Origin: Pampus argenteus
Taxonomy: Eukaryota; Chordata; Actinopteri; Scombriformes; Stromateidae
DNA: 64,000 nucleotides
Direction of reading: 5' to 3'
Assembly (NCBI GenBank): GCA_036937835.1
Contig: CM072869.1
Location: 11,568,001-11,632,000, forward strand
In this document: in pieces, positions 28,801 to 38,572 of the stretch
How positions within the stretch are numbered: position 1 is the stretch's first letter
How the letters are laid out: each line of letters opens with the position of its first letter
Notes under the pieces: generated by a model
What the model was told of the DNA's origin: nothing
Seen by the model: only the letters and a program-made list of their open reading frames with translations
The model's database searches: none
Translations under genes and position numbers: made by a program

Positions 28801-31800
28801 TACTGCTCTGCTTTGGACTGCGAGCCAAGTTTGAGACAAAGTCCATAGCCCTCCACTGGGTTATCAAACTGTGGCCCAGGCATGCATCCATCTGTGGAAA
28901 ACATGGAGACTGTTCTCCCACACTGCACAGCTCAGCCTTTATCTACAGATGGTACTACTGAGCAGGAATGTGACCTTTGATTTAGTTTCTCACATGGAAC
29001 AAGCTTCCCAATGTAAAGTGGGAGAGGGTTTGGTGGCCTCCTAAACTGGACAAATGAGCACATGATTGTTTGCATGGCAAAGATTGGTTTAACACAATTT
29101 AAAAATTTAGATAAGTGTCTAGAGTAAGTGTCCTCATGTGAGGCTCATTTCTTTAGATAAACGGGGAAGGGGTGGATTTTTCCTATCATTGCAAATGCAT
29201 CATGTCCTCCAGGTAGTGTACAAAGGCCAGTATAGCTGTAGAGAAGCGCAAAGACTGAAAAGGCAGTCAGCAAAACAGGTTTCTCTTATGAAATGATAAA
29301 ATCGAAGCTTCAACAGATTATCAACCACCTCTGATACTGGCTACATGTGAAAAGTGAGGTTGTGTGATGATGCTGTGACGTGGACTAGGTTAGTTACTTC
29401 TGCTCTGCTTCTTCACTTCTGAGGCTTTACAACATAGCCAACAGGCAGAAGTGGTTTTGTACATATCTGCAAAGATTCTGGCCGAGTGAGCGGGGACATC
29501 AGTGGCTTGTTCTTGCCTTTTGTGCAGCAGGGCTGCTTCCTTGAGAGTAGCCAGAAGGGCTAGGTGGGAAATCAGCATGTGACTACTGGTGCTACATTAT
29601 GCACAATGTACATTCTAATTACACCATGCTGTCAACACAAACATACATCATATATATATATATATAAACAGTATATATATGATATAACAGCCTGAGGGGA
29701 ATAGCCAAACTAAATAGCCCCATATGGCAATGAATAACCCCATAATGATTATAGGCACAGAGTGTGTGCAGCTAAATCTTGTTTAAAATAAAAAAGATTT
29801 CCAGAGTCACGGCAAAAACAAATTTGTGGTCACTGTTACGTAAGCACAGAATGTATCCATGTATTTTTTATGCAGGTGAGCCCCTGCTCTGCTCAGAGGG
29901 CCCCTGATGGAGAGTGACTGCATGAGTCTACTGGATGCCAGAGCACTCTTCTGCAGCTCTGCCAAGCAGGTAATTCACAAGCAGCAGCAGCATGAATAAA
30001 AGATAATGGGCCGCAGCTGACTCCTTTATGCTGCATGTAATTTCTCTAATTTCTCCAAGAGAAAGTCTTTTCTAAAGCTAGGATTCTTGAAAACATTCAT
30101 TTTCACTGAAAGCTTTAATATAATCTGCGATGCAGCAGTAAGCATTGTCCAATAAAAAAAACATCAGAGTACAAAAAAAGATACATTTACATTAGGTCTA
30201 TTTCAGATAACATCTATAAAATGAATGGGCAACCCCATAATTGTAGTTTCATGATCTTATCAGTAGACATTATTTATAGTGTGTGTGCTGTCATTAGTCA
30301 GAATGAAGATACCACCTCCTTAAAGTAGATCTTAAATAAGATGAAAAGCCACACGTGTGCCAGTGAACGACACTTGGAACAGGATGTTTCCCTAATCATT
30401 CTCATTTACTTTGGATTTTACACTTTTGGCTGACAATTTTGTACACTGGCATAACAAGTAGCGTACTCTTCTTCTAGTCGATGTGCATGCACTAGCTGCC
30501 AGAAAACCCAATTGAGTCATTGAGTTTTATAGAAAGTATGGAATGTACAAATCACTGTATTTTTACTGCAAGATACTGCAGCAATAGGCTGGGTTTCATG
30601 AGGAATAGCCAGAGAACTGAGGCCTACAGGTAAAATATCTATGGGAAACAGGGTCGTCAAGGTGGTCAGCAGCTATTGTGTGTATGCGTGTGCGGTTTTC
30701 CCCGTCAGTTAATGGGAAGAGAAGCTGAACTTATCAGGGAGTGCAGACCTCCTGTGCCCTATCTGCACAGTGACTAGAAGGAAACTGTTACTTGTTCTTC
30801 ACTTTAGTATTAATTAATTTAGTCTTAAACACATCGTTATTTTTATTGAACAAGTACATGTTGTGGTTTGAATTTGAATAATTCATACAACTAAACACTA
30901 AAAGTGATTTGAATTTTTGTGTTGACAGTTTTGTGTAATAAATTACAAAGACGATAAAATAATTGAATACAGTGAGAGAAATAATATGATGTGAAAGTTT
31001 TCTCTCACAAAGTAAGAAGGCAACAGTCACTCACCTCTACAATGTCAGAGTTGGTTCTGCTCTCGTGGGGCTCGTTGTACTCTGTATATTTCAGCAAAAC
31101 TTTGTCCATGTCTGTGCTGGCATACTGGAACAGTTTGTTAGAGCTGTTAAAAATTATGAGGGCAATCTCGCAGTCACATAGTACGCTCAGCTCATAGGCC
31201 TTTTTCATCAGGCCAAACTTCCTCTTTGTGAAGGTAACCTGAGGAACAGACAGAAAACAAAACCATCCATTACAGAGAAAAAACTGCTTTTCTAAATCAA
31301 AAAGCAAAGCAAATGAAAGTGAACAACATAGAAATTAGTACAATAAACGCAATTTGCATGAGAGTAAATGTTTAATTTAGCCCAAGAAAACATAGCAAGG
31401 TCAGTGTAAAAATACTTACTTCCAAGTAAAAGTATTGCATTAAATCTAGAACTTCAGTTCAAAAGTACCGTGGGCAAAAAGTAAAAAATTCTCATTATGC
31501 AACAGAATGGTTACTGTCATTTATATATTATTATGTATTTTATTATATTATTGGTTTACTTTTACTGCTGTGTAAGCAGTATTTAAATGTTGTAGCTAAT
31601 CGAATTTTCTAAAATCTAGTTAAGTAAAAGTATAAAGTAGCATAAAATGCAAAATAAATGCATTTAGTTATTTTACACCATTATATAGTGGTAGCATCTT
31701 CTAAATTATACTGTAGAGATGCTTCATGCAGAAAGGTACTTTTTAAGTGTGCTTAAAATGTACAGGAAAGATTTCTGCTCAGGTTTTAAAAACTGTGCTA

Positions 31801-34800
31801 CTGAAAAAATAAAGCTTATCTAAGTGTGTAACATGCAGGCTAAGCAGGAAGAATACTGTATTAACAGTCTTACTATGTTCCAACAATGTTACTGTAACCA
31901 AGGTGACAGATAACAAGATCATTCCTCCTAGAATTCATTGCAATAACATAGTACATGTCTGAAATGTCTAGTTATTAGGCCAGAGGTCAGGGTTAGAGGA
32001 GCGAGTCAGTGAGCTGAGTCAGAGCTTTGGCAACAACAGGGGTCCATACATTACTGTAGCCCCTGACTCCATGTACAGAAAGCTATCTCTGTAGCGCAGC
32101 ACAAGCCTTGTAACATGAGTCCTCAGAAGGGACTTCAGGTCATACATCACTCCAATGATAACGCTACCCTCTCTGCAAAGTGACTTTATGTCCTGTATCT
32201 CTGCAGCTCTGTCTCTGTGGTCGACTCAGACCCATACATACATATCATTATGTTACACCACCTCTTCATAGTATGCTACACTCATTTCTCAAGCTAAAAA
32301 CATTACGCACAAGGAGGGAAGATGTTTTCTCTTTTGGTTTTATAATGGTTGTTTTCAGAAAACAGTAAAATTTGGCTTCAGATTTATCTCCGTCCTCAGT
32401 GTATGTGTCTTTTCTGTTAATGTGTATCATACAACAGGCAAATGTGAATGTGCTCAGAGCGCGGAGGAGTGCATGTGTCTGTATTCTCCATCAGTTTCAC
32501 TGACCTACTAAGAGAGGAGTTAAGCAGATGAGCTGGCTTTGTTCAACTTTAATTGGTCACAGCTTGCGGCTATACCCTCATTTTAACTGGTATAATGCAG
32601 TATAATCCTATGTGTTGCATAGTGTCTGTGTAACCACTCAGGCAGTGGGGTCACTCCAACTGTGATAAATGAATTCAAATCTTCCACACTACAGGTAATT
32701 ATACAGGACCATTACTCCTGCTCTAGATATGGAGGAGCCTGACCTCGTGTCATTTTCTATTAAATGCCCTGATGTTAGTCAAGTTCACATGACCAACCAA
32801 ACTCTAAAATGACATATCTTGAAATGACAAGTTTAAATACAGAAGAAGCTGAATCAAATAACATGTTTTCTTGCAAATGGAAGTCACATAAAGCCTTTGA
32901 GTAAGTTTGGCTGAACAGAAAAAGCATTGTGTGGTTATGTGCATGTCATTCTGATGATTTCCTCAAGGTGGATGGCCGAATGGAGGCAGACAAGGGGATA
33001 TGCTGTGACCAATTTCTGGACTGTTTGGACCAAGTTAGAGCACCTGCAATTCTAACCAGCTGATACTAGTCTCCCCTGACTAAACACCACGGCTGCCCAC
33101 TCGCTCATTTGCCTGCTTGTATATTTGTTTGTTTGCTTAACCGACCGGACTGCAGGGACTGTCATGTGGGGAAAGTGATTAACAAATTGTACTCTTTAGC
33201 AGATGAATGTGGCTGTTAAGCCAGAGAGATGTCACCTTTCAGCAGGAAGCCCAGGATGAGACGCTGAGCGAGGACTTTGTTCCACCTGGATACGTGGCAG
33301 AGTGCTGAGTGCAAAGCTGCTGACCCAGGCACCGCTTCATTTAAACCTCAGCAGCAGCACTGAGACTTGGTCCTTGCCCCAGCCACAGACACAGTACCTC
33401 TACAAAAGCCAGCTGATGCTCACACTGCCATTAAAGGTGACGAGCATTACATTACTCTTCTGTACTTAAACAGTTACCTTTAATAGAGAAAAAAGTAGGG
33501 TATCTTTGTACCTATTTTTCTCTTTTTGTCATAAAATCTAAGAAATGCAGCTTAATTTGACACGCATAACACACGTCAGCCCAGTGCTAAAGGACTAACA
33601 TGTTCATATATAACTTCCATCCACCCCCATCTTCTCTGGGGTGACTGGTGAAACAGTGGAAAACCACAGAAATCCTTGAGGTCATGTGGATGGTTCTCTG
33701 CCTGAGCTTTCCAATGGTTCACCAAGTCAAAGACACCCGCAAAGACAGTCAATGTGGCCGAACCTATAGTAAGATGTGACTAATTCATGTAGTTTACAAT
33801 GACAGGACTAGCCTCAGTTGTATTGTAAGCTTTGTTGTACTACATGCTGTACCATCTTACAGCTGTTCTGAGGCAAACTGGATTGATTCTATCTTTCTCT
33901 AACTTTGATAAGGTAATTATAATAGCTCTGACCTGTCACAATGTCAAGATGAGGTGAAAATTTGTCCTCACACTTTCTGCATTTCTAACTTTTTCCCAAG
34001 TGCTCCAACACCATAACCTGTTTTTACTGATCTCTAATTGAGCTTGGTAATTTATTAATTTATTTCTCAGGTAGATTTTTTACACTTTGGCCATTCGATT
34101 TATGTGTTTACAAGCTGAAAAAAACATTATATGCTGCACTATGCAAGATGTTTCTGTAAAGAGACCAAAGTCCAAAGAGTCCAAATCACTATGATGTGCT
34201 GCAGCAGAGAAAATCGTCCTATCTGTCTCTACTAGACAGCGTAGGTTCATCTATCTATATGCAAATTTGCAGATTTCCAGCGTGTCCAGAGACCATGCTT
34301 TTACTGCTATATTCAATTTGTGTTTTATTCTTTTCATCCACCACTCGACAGACCCTGCCACTGAAAATAGTATTGTATATAATAACATATACTATACCAA
34401 ACCCAACACACACTCCCACACAGAGTTGATGTGTCAATCAAAAGGTCTATCAATGTCAGTCCTCAGGCAGAGGTGCCAAGATGACAAACAAGACATCTGG
34501 GACTACGAGTGCAGCTGTGACTGGGGCATGGCAGGAGATGCCTGAGTCACTAACACCTTCAGAGGGGTGAGGAGCTAGCAGCCTTATTAGAACCTCATGT
34601 CACCTCTGACAGCCCCAATGGCAGACATGAGAGTGGGCTTGAGAGACAGAGAGGTCTGGCACCAGCTGGCAGAGTGACCCGGGCCCCGTGGCTGCTGCCC
34701 TAGCTATGCAGCACCAGAGTGTGTGGGCCTGGGAGACAGGCCAGGGCAACTGTGACTGTCTGGCTGGATCAACTCTCCCTAGGAGAGAGGACAGCCCCAG

Positions 34801-37800
34801 GATCCCCATGTGGACAATTGAGGGCACAAAGGCCCCGTCCATTGGGTGGGATTGACCTTGAAACCTACAGTATCCGTGACTGATCTTGTTTAGTAGAGAG
34901 GATGACATGGTAGTTAACAAGATGTAAGTAGGTTCCTAAGGAGATCTAATCAATAACAAAAATGATTCAGCTTAAAGACAAAGTTTGTTCAACTTATTGA
35001 CATATAAGGCATGTCTTTGTGATACCCAACAGCACAAATATCAGTCACCATCACCTACCTTCATGTTTTGCTGCTTCAGCATAGTTTTGTAGAAACTATA
35101 TAATCATCTTGAACAACGATAATGTCATGCTAATGATGCTCTGTTGAGCCCTGTGCTGTCTATTCCGTCTGTTCTTTTCCTATCTGGGTTGACTGCACTC
35201 TTGAGTCTATGTGTGAAAATAAACAGTTTCTTCAATTAAAGCTGCCTCTGCTCTACACATTTGGGTGCTACTCTTTGCTGATATCTGTAACAGATAATAT
35301 ATGTACTTCCTCATATATTATCATATTTACCAATATTCCTGTGTTCTGTCCATCAACAAGCTTTTTACCTGTTAAACAAATAATGATGACCACTCAGAAC
35401 TTCAGGAATAGGTGAAGGCTGAAAAATGGATGGTATGTGCTGTGTTGCTCCCTGGAGAGAAAGGAGGAGAAAGAGAGCGGCTCTGTGCCTACAGGCATTT
35501 AACGTGCTAGAGCAAAATCCAAAATGAGCCATAGCAAAGGCAGGCAACCCTCCACCCAGCAGCAAAATCATCAAACTTTTAATGACTTGGGCAATTACCC
35601 CAGTGAGCCTGCTTAATGGCATCCAGAGGACGTCACTAGACACTGTTCACCAGGCTACACCAGCCTCTCCCCTAAACTAACTTACAAGACAAATGTCTAC
35701 CACCATCATTCCCTCTGTAGAGCCACACAAATCATGACAGCAGCTCGGCTGGGCTCCGAGAAGTAGGTGAAAGAACCTGATAATGGCCATAGAGTGCCAC
35801 TGGTTGTGCTGTTATTTTTTCATGGTTAATGAGTTGGTGCTTCATACTCATCATTTTGTAGAACCACTAGCAAGATGTTGTATTGTGTGCGTATACTGTA
35901 TGTAAGAAGGAGATAGAGATTATGAAAAATGTAAATGTGTTTGAGTATTTATGTGATATCTGTGTGTATTTGTCTGAGTCTCAAAAGGTAATATTTGCTG
36001 TGAATACTAAAAATCAGGAGAATCAGCCAGGACGGTGCTGTTGTCTGGTTGTTATCTAGCATTCATTTGCAATCAGCGTGTCAAGTCTGGCTGATGACTC
36101 TGTGTTGTAGGACCATCACTTATGCAGGTCATGAGACAGGAACTGGCTCTTTACTATCCTACAGTATGCATGAAAGGGCCTCTGCTGCCTTCATGTCTCA
36201 TTCTGTACACCTTGCAGAACACTTTTAAGTGTGCACACAGCACTGTATAAAGCAGTAATTATTATCTTAATTGTCTTTTTTGTACATTCTTTGTAATTCA
36301 TTATTTTGAATTGCAGAATGTGTTGTGCTTATTAACAAGTCTAACTATTGACAATGACTTGAAGCAAAATAAAAAGTGTCAGCTGAGTTCATTGCCTGTC
36401 TTAACTCTGCACACACAATTCCTGATAGCAATTACAGACCTTCTCAGCCTGTGTCACACTGTGTTATAAATCCTGAAAGGTGAACAGCCCTCCCAAAGCA
36501 CTTGCAGTGATAATGCAAGGAGTCCCTGCTGTCCTCATACAACATCCTGTACAGCAATACTATCTAATTAGCCCACTTAACGACTTCTTTCATTTTAATG
36601 CTATGAGTATGGATAGCTAGCAGCAGAGCGACGTAGATAAAGATTCAAATTGTCTCCCAACAATAGGGACCATATGTTAATGGCTATTCCCCTTGGTTAG
36701 GAGCATGCCCCAGGGATGTGGCACTGTGTGCTTCATGGCCCATGGAAAAAAGAGAAAGACACACACACATACATCACTTTACACCATAGCTTTACTTTAG
36801 CACTGCAGCCTATTGTCATAGCAGAGTCCCTGCTGAGCCAGCTAAAGCCAACTAAATGCAAGCTGAACTGCCTGTGTTCTGCTGATAAAATGTATCACTA
36901 ATTATACTGTGAGACATTTAAAATCTGATGCAAACACTAGACTTTAGATATTTAATAATAATAAGCATATTAATAAGCAATGTCTCTCTCTGCAGCTCCA
37001 CTTTTCTGTGAAATAGAGTGAAGCATCACTCACCTCATATATGAACTGAAAAGAATAGATCACCTGAAGGGTTAACTTGCTCACCTAGCGATCAGTTGAC
37101 AACCTGTTTTTGTGTAATTTCCTCTCTTGCCTTTTTTCCCTGCTGTCACAGGTCAATGCATACAGTGTAGATACTAGAAATGAGCCAGGAGTGTTTTTCT
37201 CCCGTGCCCTCCTGTTTGGATTCCACCCAGAGCCAGGTGTTATACTGATAATTGGCCCACCGTGTGGATTTTTGTTTCGCACTTGGCTGAACTGCTAGCT
37301 TCACAGTAACAGACAGAGGCACGGTCAGAGTACCGATTGGCTAGTACCACAAGCTCATCGTGTTATAACCCACAAGAGAGAAAGCTCTATCTTATTTCTA
37401 TTATATTTCTGTGTTCACAGCAAAAGCTTGTTTCACCTGTGAAGGAATGTAAATGATATTATTTAAAGGGAGCGTTAACAAGATGCACTCTATTTTGCTT
37501 AAGTGAAACCTACAATTCATTAATTGGTATAATTCATTAAAAAAACTGTGCTCACCATTCCTCAACTTAGGCTCTTAAATCAAAGGAAGTGTAGCTAAAA
37601 AGAAAGAAATGGACCTAGCATCCCTACTATAGATATCCAAGCCTGTTATTCTTGTTTCAAACAGACCCGGACTGTTTTGTACCGTGTTTTGCTGTTCAGG
37701 AGTTTATATTTAACGTGAGCAGACAGAGTGAATTCCAGCTCTCTGGCTCTCTGTGGCTAGACGGGACCAGTGCAGCCAAGGCAGAGAAGGGTGCTGTGTG

Positions 37801-38408
37801 TCCTGCTGACCCACCCTGCAAATGAGAGGGTGGTGTGGTGCAGTGGCTGCTCCTAATTGCTACCAAACAGCTGCAAAGACACAGGGCTACAGCAAAGGGG
37901 CCCAGCCATACAGCCAGGCCAGGGGACAAGCCCTACAGTGTGGGGAAGCCACAGGCGAACCGCTGTGCTCCTCGCTACCCTCAGTTCACTCCCACGCCAT
38001 GAGGCCCCCGCTGCAGCCCAGCGCTCCTGCTGCCTCATCAACTTCTCTGGCTGAAATTGCAGGGTGGCAGGGGAATCATGTCTGTAAATATGACTATACT
38101 GACAAAGAAATGTCATGGTCCCTTTTCAGCTGGCTGGGACTTTGGGGAGAGAGGTATGTCTGTTTAGATCCATGCACATCATGACAGCCGCTGAACTCTG
38201 GTCAAAGGCACGAAGAGAAATAGAGGGAGTCTGTAACCTTCCGACAGGTACAGAGCAGGCCTTTTTTAAACAGACGTTAAACAAAGATACAGTAGGATCT
38301 TGTGAATTAGGACAAGAAATGTGTCTGTGTAGAAAGTCAAATTCTGACACTCACCTGTCTGTTCCTCTCATCCATGATCCTGGTGATCTGTATCTTCTTC
38401 CGCCCCAT
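4557..38408 (-). CDS. mef2a: mef2a gene, full coding span (myocyte enhancer factor 2A), multi-exon
   Basis: MEF2A is a nuclear MADS-box transcription factor that binds YTA(A/T)4TAR elements as a dimer and drives muscle, heart and neuronal genes under p38 MAPK and class IIa HDAC control. Nine obligatory coding segments plus a 24-nt optional exon join in one frame on the minus strand; one of two alternative exons is used. Lengths are 54, 204, 132 or 135, 223, 60, 185, (24), 130, 124 and 337 nt, giving 482/483 residues, or 490/491 with the small exon (human MEF2A is about 507). Residues 1-57 form the MADS box and 58-86 the MEF2 domain. In the 483-residue form, RKPDLRVVIPPSSKG (268-282) is the p38 docking motif, LATP and VTTP (T303, T310) are p38 targets, IKSEPISP (K394, S399) is the SUMO/phospho switch, and VKRLRMDSWVT is the C-terminus. 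The second alternative exon and the C-terminal half fit MEF2A rather than MEF2C or MEF2D. Residue identities are read from the sequence; functions are family knowledge. Which teleost paralogue (aa or ab) this is cannot be told here. Confidence 0.97.
4894..5083 (-). other. mef2a short 3'-most introns
   Basis: 190-nt intron between the last two coding exons. With the 152-nt intron at 5208-5359 it makes the 3' coding cluster compact. I see only splice signals in both. Confidence 0.8.
5084..5207 (-). CDS. mef2a: mef2a exon: C-terminal activation region
   Basis: 124 nt. It completes a split glutamate codon and encodes EYSLSSAEISSLQGFSSPGL, then SLGSMSAWQQHQLGQAALNS and L, leaving two nucleotides of a valine codon. 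Matches the MEF2A block DYSLTSADLSALQGF and VSAWQQHHLGQAALSSLV. The acceptor is TTTTTACAG before 5207 and the donor TTGGT|GTGAGT after 5084. The flanking introns are short: 152 nt on the 5' side and 190 nt on the 3' side. Confidence 0.97.
5360..5489 (-). CDS. mef2a: mef2a exon: p38 target threonines
   Basis: 130 nt, phase 0 at the start and leaving one nucleotide. It encodes NTQRISSSHSTQPLATPVVS, VTTPSLPPQGLVYSG and MPTSYNPA. The LATP and VTTP threonines correspond to human MEF2A T312 and T319, which p38 phosphorylates. The acceptor is TTTTGCAG before 5489 and the donor GCTG|GTGAGCC after 5360. Confidence 0.97.
5490..6960 (-). other. mef2a intron downstream of the beta microexon
   Basis: 1471-nt AT-rich intron. 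It holds an imperfect (TAA)n tract at 5873-5903 and otherwise nothing I can identify. Open frames here have no codon or domain support. Confidence 0.7.
5873..5903. repeat. (TAA)n microsatellite
   Basis: About ten AAT units with one interruption, in the intron between the beta microexon and the next mef2a exon. Confidence 0.85.
6961..6984 (-). CDS. mef2a: mef2a beta microexon (24 nt), alternatively spliced
   Basis: An exon of 24 nt that encodes SEEEEMDL, matching the MEF2A beta exon SEEEELEL, an acidic peptide that boosts transactivation and is included mainly in striated muscle and brain in mammals (family knowledge). On the minus strand it is preceded by a pyrimidine-rich stretch ending GAGGGCAG and followed by the donor GTGAGTTG. 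It lies in order between the docking exon and the NTQRISSS exon, and is phase 0 on both sides, so inclusion adds eight residues without a shift. Confidence 0.92.
6985..8539 (-). other. mef2a intron upstream of the beta microexon
   Basis: 1555-nt intron. No repeat family or RNA gene recognised. Its 3' end on the minus strand is a pyrimidine-rich tract (CTCTTCTTTTCTTCTG) a short distance before the microexon acceptor, typical of a regulated small exon. Confidence 0.65.
8540..8724 (-). CDS. mef2a: mef2a exon: p38 MAPK docking region
   Basis: 185 nt, completing a split glycine and ending in phase 0. It encodes GNGFVNPRGSPGLI, GNGLGKVMPTKSPPPPGGNM and SRKPDLRVVIPPSSKGMMPP. The last block is the D-type docking motif by which p38alpha/beta recognise MEF2A: basic RK, then hydrophobic LRVVIP. 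The acceptor is TACCTCTGCAG before 8724 and the donor CTG|GTGAGTAC after 8540. The region is very close to mammalian MEF2A. Confidence 0.97.
10151..10160. promoter_or_regulatory. MEF2 consensus site in mef2a intron
   Basis: CTAAAAATAG, an exact fit to the preferred MEF2 element YTA(A/T)4TAR. An E-box-like CACATG (CATGTG on the plus strand) lies near 10250. It could serve autoregulation. Binding is not shown by sequence alone, and some hits to this AT-rich consensus are expected by chance. Confidence 0.35.
10441..10500 (+). repeat. Degenerate tRNA-derived SINE fragment
   Basis: The text GGTGGAGCAAGTCATCC followed by CAATTCAATCCCTGGCT resembles the head of a common percomorph SINE (GTGGAGCAGGTT..GTTCGATTCCTGGCTCC), including a damaged Pol III B box. 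Family assignment is from memory. Confidence 0.45.
10724..10838 (+). repeat. Old dispersed repeat (SINE/LINE tail type) fragment
   Basis: The order CCAGTTCATCATAGGGCACA, AGACAGACAGATAGTCATT, CTAATTTAGACTCGGATTAA, CCTGACTTGCATATCTTTGG is the diverged form of a very common fish repeat whose consensus reads through CATCACAGGGC..CAATTTAGAGTC..AACCTGCATGTCTTTGGA. Probably transposition-dead. Confidence 0.6.
13254..13313 (-). CDS. mef2a: mef2a 60-nt exon (G-G-I-L-D-T-T-D-L block)
   Basis: A 60-nt exon with equal phase at both ends (one nucleotide carried in and out), encoding GGILDTTDLSVPSGAGCSPA with split glycine codons at both ends. It corresponds to the MEF2A block GMLxTTDLTVPNGAG. The acceptor is ATCTCGTTAG before 13313, with a short, interrupted pyrimidine tract; the donor is GCGG|GTAAGTCC after 13254. 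Skipping it would keep the frame. Confidence 0.93.
13314..14429 (-). other. mef2a intron, 1.1 kb
   Basis: AT-rich intron of 1116 nt between the 60-nt exon and the QNFSM exon. Nothing recognised in it. Confidence 0.7.
14430..14652 (-). CDS. mef2a: mef2a exon: proximal activation region
   Basis: 223 nt, entered in phase 0 and left with one nucleotide of a split glycine codon. It encodes PTALPQQNFSMHVAVPVSN, then a serine- and alanine-rich stretch, SDSGMLSPPQASLHRNV and PQRPTSATSAG. The QNFSM..VPVSNPN and MLSPPQ.LHRNV blocks are MEF2A hallmarks. The acceptor is TCTCTCAG before 14652 and the donor GCAG|GTTAG after 14430. It belongs to the intrinsically disordered transactivation part of the protein. 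Confidence 0.96.
14653..16059 (-). other. mef2a intron, 1.4 kb
   Basis: 1407-nt intron downstream of the alpha-2 exon. AT-rich, no recognised element. Confidence 0.7.
16060..16194 (-). CDS. mef2a: mef2a alternative exon alpha-2 (mutually exclusive)
   Basis: 135 nt, 45 codons, starting ALNKKEHRGCDSPDPDASYV and ending NEEFDNMMRNHKI. It is nearly identical to the alpha-2 exon of MEF2A as I know it, which separates this gene from MEF2C (ENKGCESPD..) and MEF2D. The acceptor is TTCACTACAG before 16194 and the donor ATC|GTAAGTAC after 16060, phase 0 at both ends. It lies only 67 nt downstream of the alpha-1 exon. SPDPD resembles the conserved serine-proline kinase target of this exon. Confidence 0.96.
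16195..16261 (-). other. mef2a: 67-nt intron between mutually exclusive exons
   Basis: From the alpha-1 donor GTAAGTAC to the alpha-2 acceptor TTCACTACAG is only 67 nt. Candidate branch points (TTGAT) sit about 14-35 nt from the 3' end, leaving very little room to the donor. This is at or below the practical minimum for vertebrate introns, so joining alpha-1 to alpha-2 is probably blocked. Confidence 0.85.
16262..16393 (-). CDS. mef2a: mef2a alternative exon alpha-1 (mutually exclusive)
   Basis: 132 nt, 44 codons, starting KLRNKGHNDCASPDPDDCFG and ending DLMYKRCG. It matches in position and pattern the alpha-1 exon of MEF2A (family pattern TLRKKGLNGC..SPD..D). The acceptor is TCATTTCAG before 16393 and the donor GGT|GTAAGT after 16262, both phase 0. 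Several positions differ from the mammalian alpha-1 pattern as I remember it, in contrast to the neighbouring alpha-2 exon, so this copy looks under weaker constraint. In mammals alpha-1 isoforms are the broadly expressed form, while alpha-2 is favoured in differentiated muscle (family knowledge, stated for MEF2C and MEF2D in particular). Confidence 0.9.
19693..19709. repeat. (AT)n microsatellite
   Basis: About 8 AT units in the largest mef2a intron. Confidence 0.85.
21552..21598. repeat. (CT)n-rich imperfect microsatellite
   Basis: 47 nt of CT units with A, G and CC interruptions; on the gene's sense strand it is a purine (GA) tract. Confidence 0.85.
24174..24190. repeat. Poly-A tract (17 nt)
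   Basis: A17 run. No retroposed gene recognised beside it. Confidence 0.8.
24594..24609. repeat. (AT)n microsatellite
   Basis: 16-nt AT run in the largest mef2a intron. Confidence 0.8.
27255..27390. promoter_or_regulatory. Candidate intronic enhancer: POU/homeodomain/PBX site cluster
   Basis: Within 136 nt: palindrome ATTGATCAAT (27262-27271), octamer ATGCAAAT (27273-27280), inverted octamer ATTTGCAT (27322-27329), 7-bp inverted repeat ATTAAGA/TCTTAAT (27332-27338, 27349-27355) and PBX/MEIS-type TGATTGACA (27370-27378), then a forkhead-like ATAAACAT. The density is what vertebrate conserved enhancers look like. Conservation cannot be tested here. Confidence 0.4.
29647..29683. repeat. (TA)n microsatellite with palindromic arms
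   Basis: ATCATATATATA at 29647-29658 is repeated inverted as TATATATATGAT at 29672-29683, so the TA tract can fold back on itself. Confidence 0.75.
31035..31238 (-). CDS. mef2a: mef2a exon: rest of MADS box and MEF2 domain
   Basis: 204 nt, 68 codons, residues 19-86, from VTFTKRKFGLMKKAYELS to ESRTNSDIVE. This covers the rest of the MADS box (DNA binding and dimerisation, with LCDCEIALIIFNS forming the beta strands) and the MEF2 domain that binds class IIa HDAC and other cofactors. The acceptor is CTGTTCCTCAG just before 31238 and the donor is GAG|GTGAGT after 31035, both phase 0. The length is the usual one for this exon in vertebrate MEF2 genes. No residue change was noticed in the DNA-binding region. 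Confidence 0.98.
31395..31690 (-). repeat. Interspersed teleost repeat, copy 2 (reverse orientation)
   Basis: On the minus strand this carries the blocks seen in the copies at 780-1140 and 54395-54790: a tail like TACTTGGAAGTAAGTATTTT, internal GCATAATGAGAATTTTTTAC, and TACTTTTACTT units. The degenerate 'CTTAAGTA / TACTTTTACTT' repeat is very common in percomorph genomes; I do not know its database name. It ends about 160 nt before the MADS exon acceptor. Confidence 0.6.
37735..38060. other. GC-rich island near first coding exon
   Basis: About 325 nt of clearly higher GC than the surrounding intron, in the intron just downstream of the mef2a start exon. Frames are open on both strands, as expected of GC-rich DNA. 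Could be a regulatory element. No domain is recognised in the translations. Confidence 0.35.
38355..38408 (-). CDS. mef2a: mef2a first coding exon (start codon, N-terminal MADS box)
   Basis: Encodes residues 1-18, MGRKKIQITRIMDERNRQ, the invariant start of all vertebrate MEF2 proteins; this basic N-terminus contacts the DNA minor groove. The start is the ATG at 38408-38406, in strong context (G at -3, G at +4). The exon ends in CAG at 38355 followed by the donor GTGAG on the minus strand, phase 0. The same exon continues 5' as untranslated sequence to an acceptor at 38573. Confidence 0.97.
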
Positions 38409-38572
38409 TGCTGCGTCCTTCCCCGTCTCTCTGAGACTTAGACAATTTCAGAAAAACAACACGCTGTCTTCCGCCGCTTTCCTAGCACATTGTGCAACAG
38501 TCTCTCTTTTCTCGTATACACTCTTAACTCTTCTCAATACCCTCCTTACTCTTCAGCAGACCACAGCACGAT
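38409..38572 (-). other. mef2a: mef2a 5' UTR part of first coding exon, with a two-codon uORF
   Basis: Directly upstream of the start codon the minus strand reads back 164 nt to a textbook acceptor: a long pyrimidine tract ending TCCTCTTGCAG, with AG at 38574-38573. The transcript therefore almost certainly has at least one further noncoding exon upstream. At 38490-38482 the leader contains ATG TGC TAG, a two-codon upstream ORF with A at -3. It lies 73 nt before the main ATG and could lower or gate translation of the main frame (inference). Confidence 0.8.

Larger units (their letters stand above)
16394..31034 (-). other. mef2a large intron, 14.6 kb
   Basis: The largest intron between coding exons. 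It contains microsatellites (19693, 21552, 24594, 29650), a poly-A tract at 24174-24190, a GC-rich island at about 21724-22030 with chance frames open on both strands, and a POU/homeodomain site cluster at 27255-27390. No coding or RNA gene recognised. A large intron after the MADS/MEF2 exon is a usual site of enhancers in MEF2 genes. Confidence 0.65.
31239..38354 (-). other. mef2a intron, 7.1 kb, between the two MADS-box exons
   Basis: 7116-nt intron splitting the MADS box after residue 18, as in other vertebrate MEF2 genes. It contains a reverse-oriented interspersed repeat at about 31395-31690 and GC-rich islands at about 34560-34830 and 37735-38060. No other gene is recognised. Confidence 0.65.
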
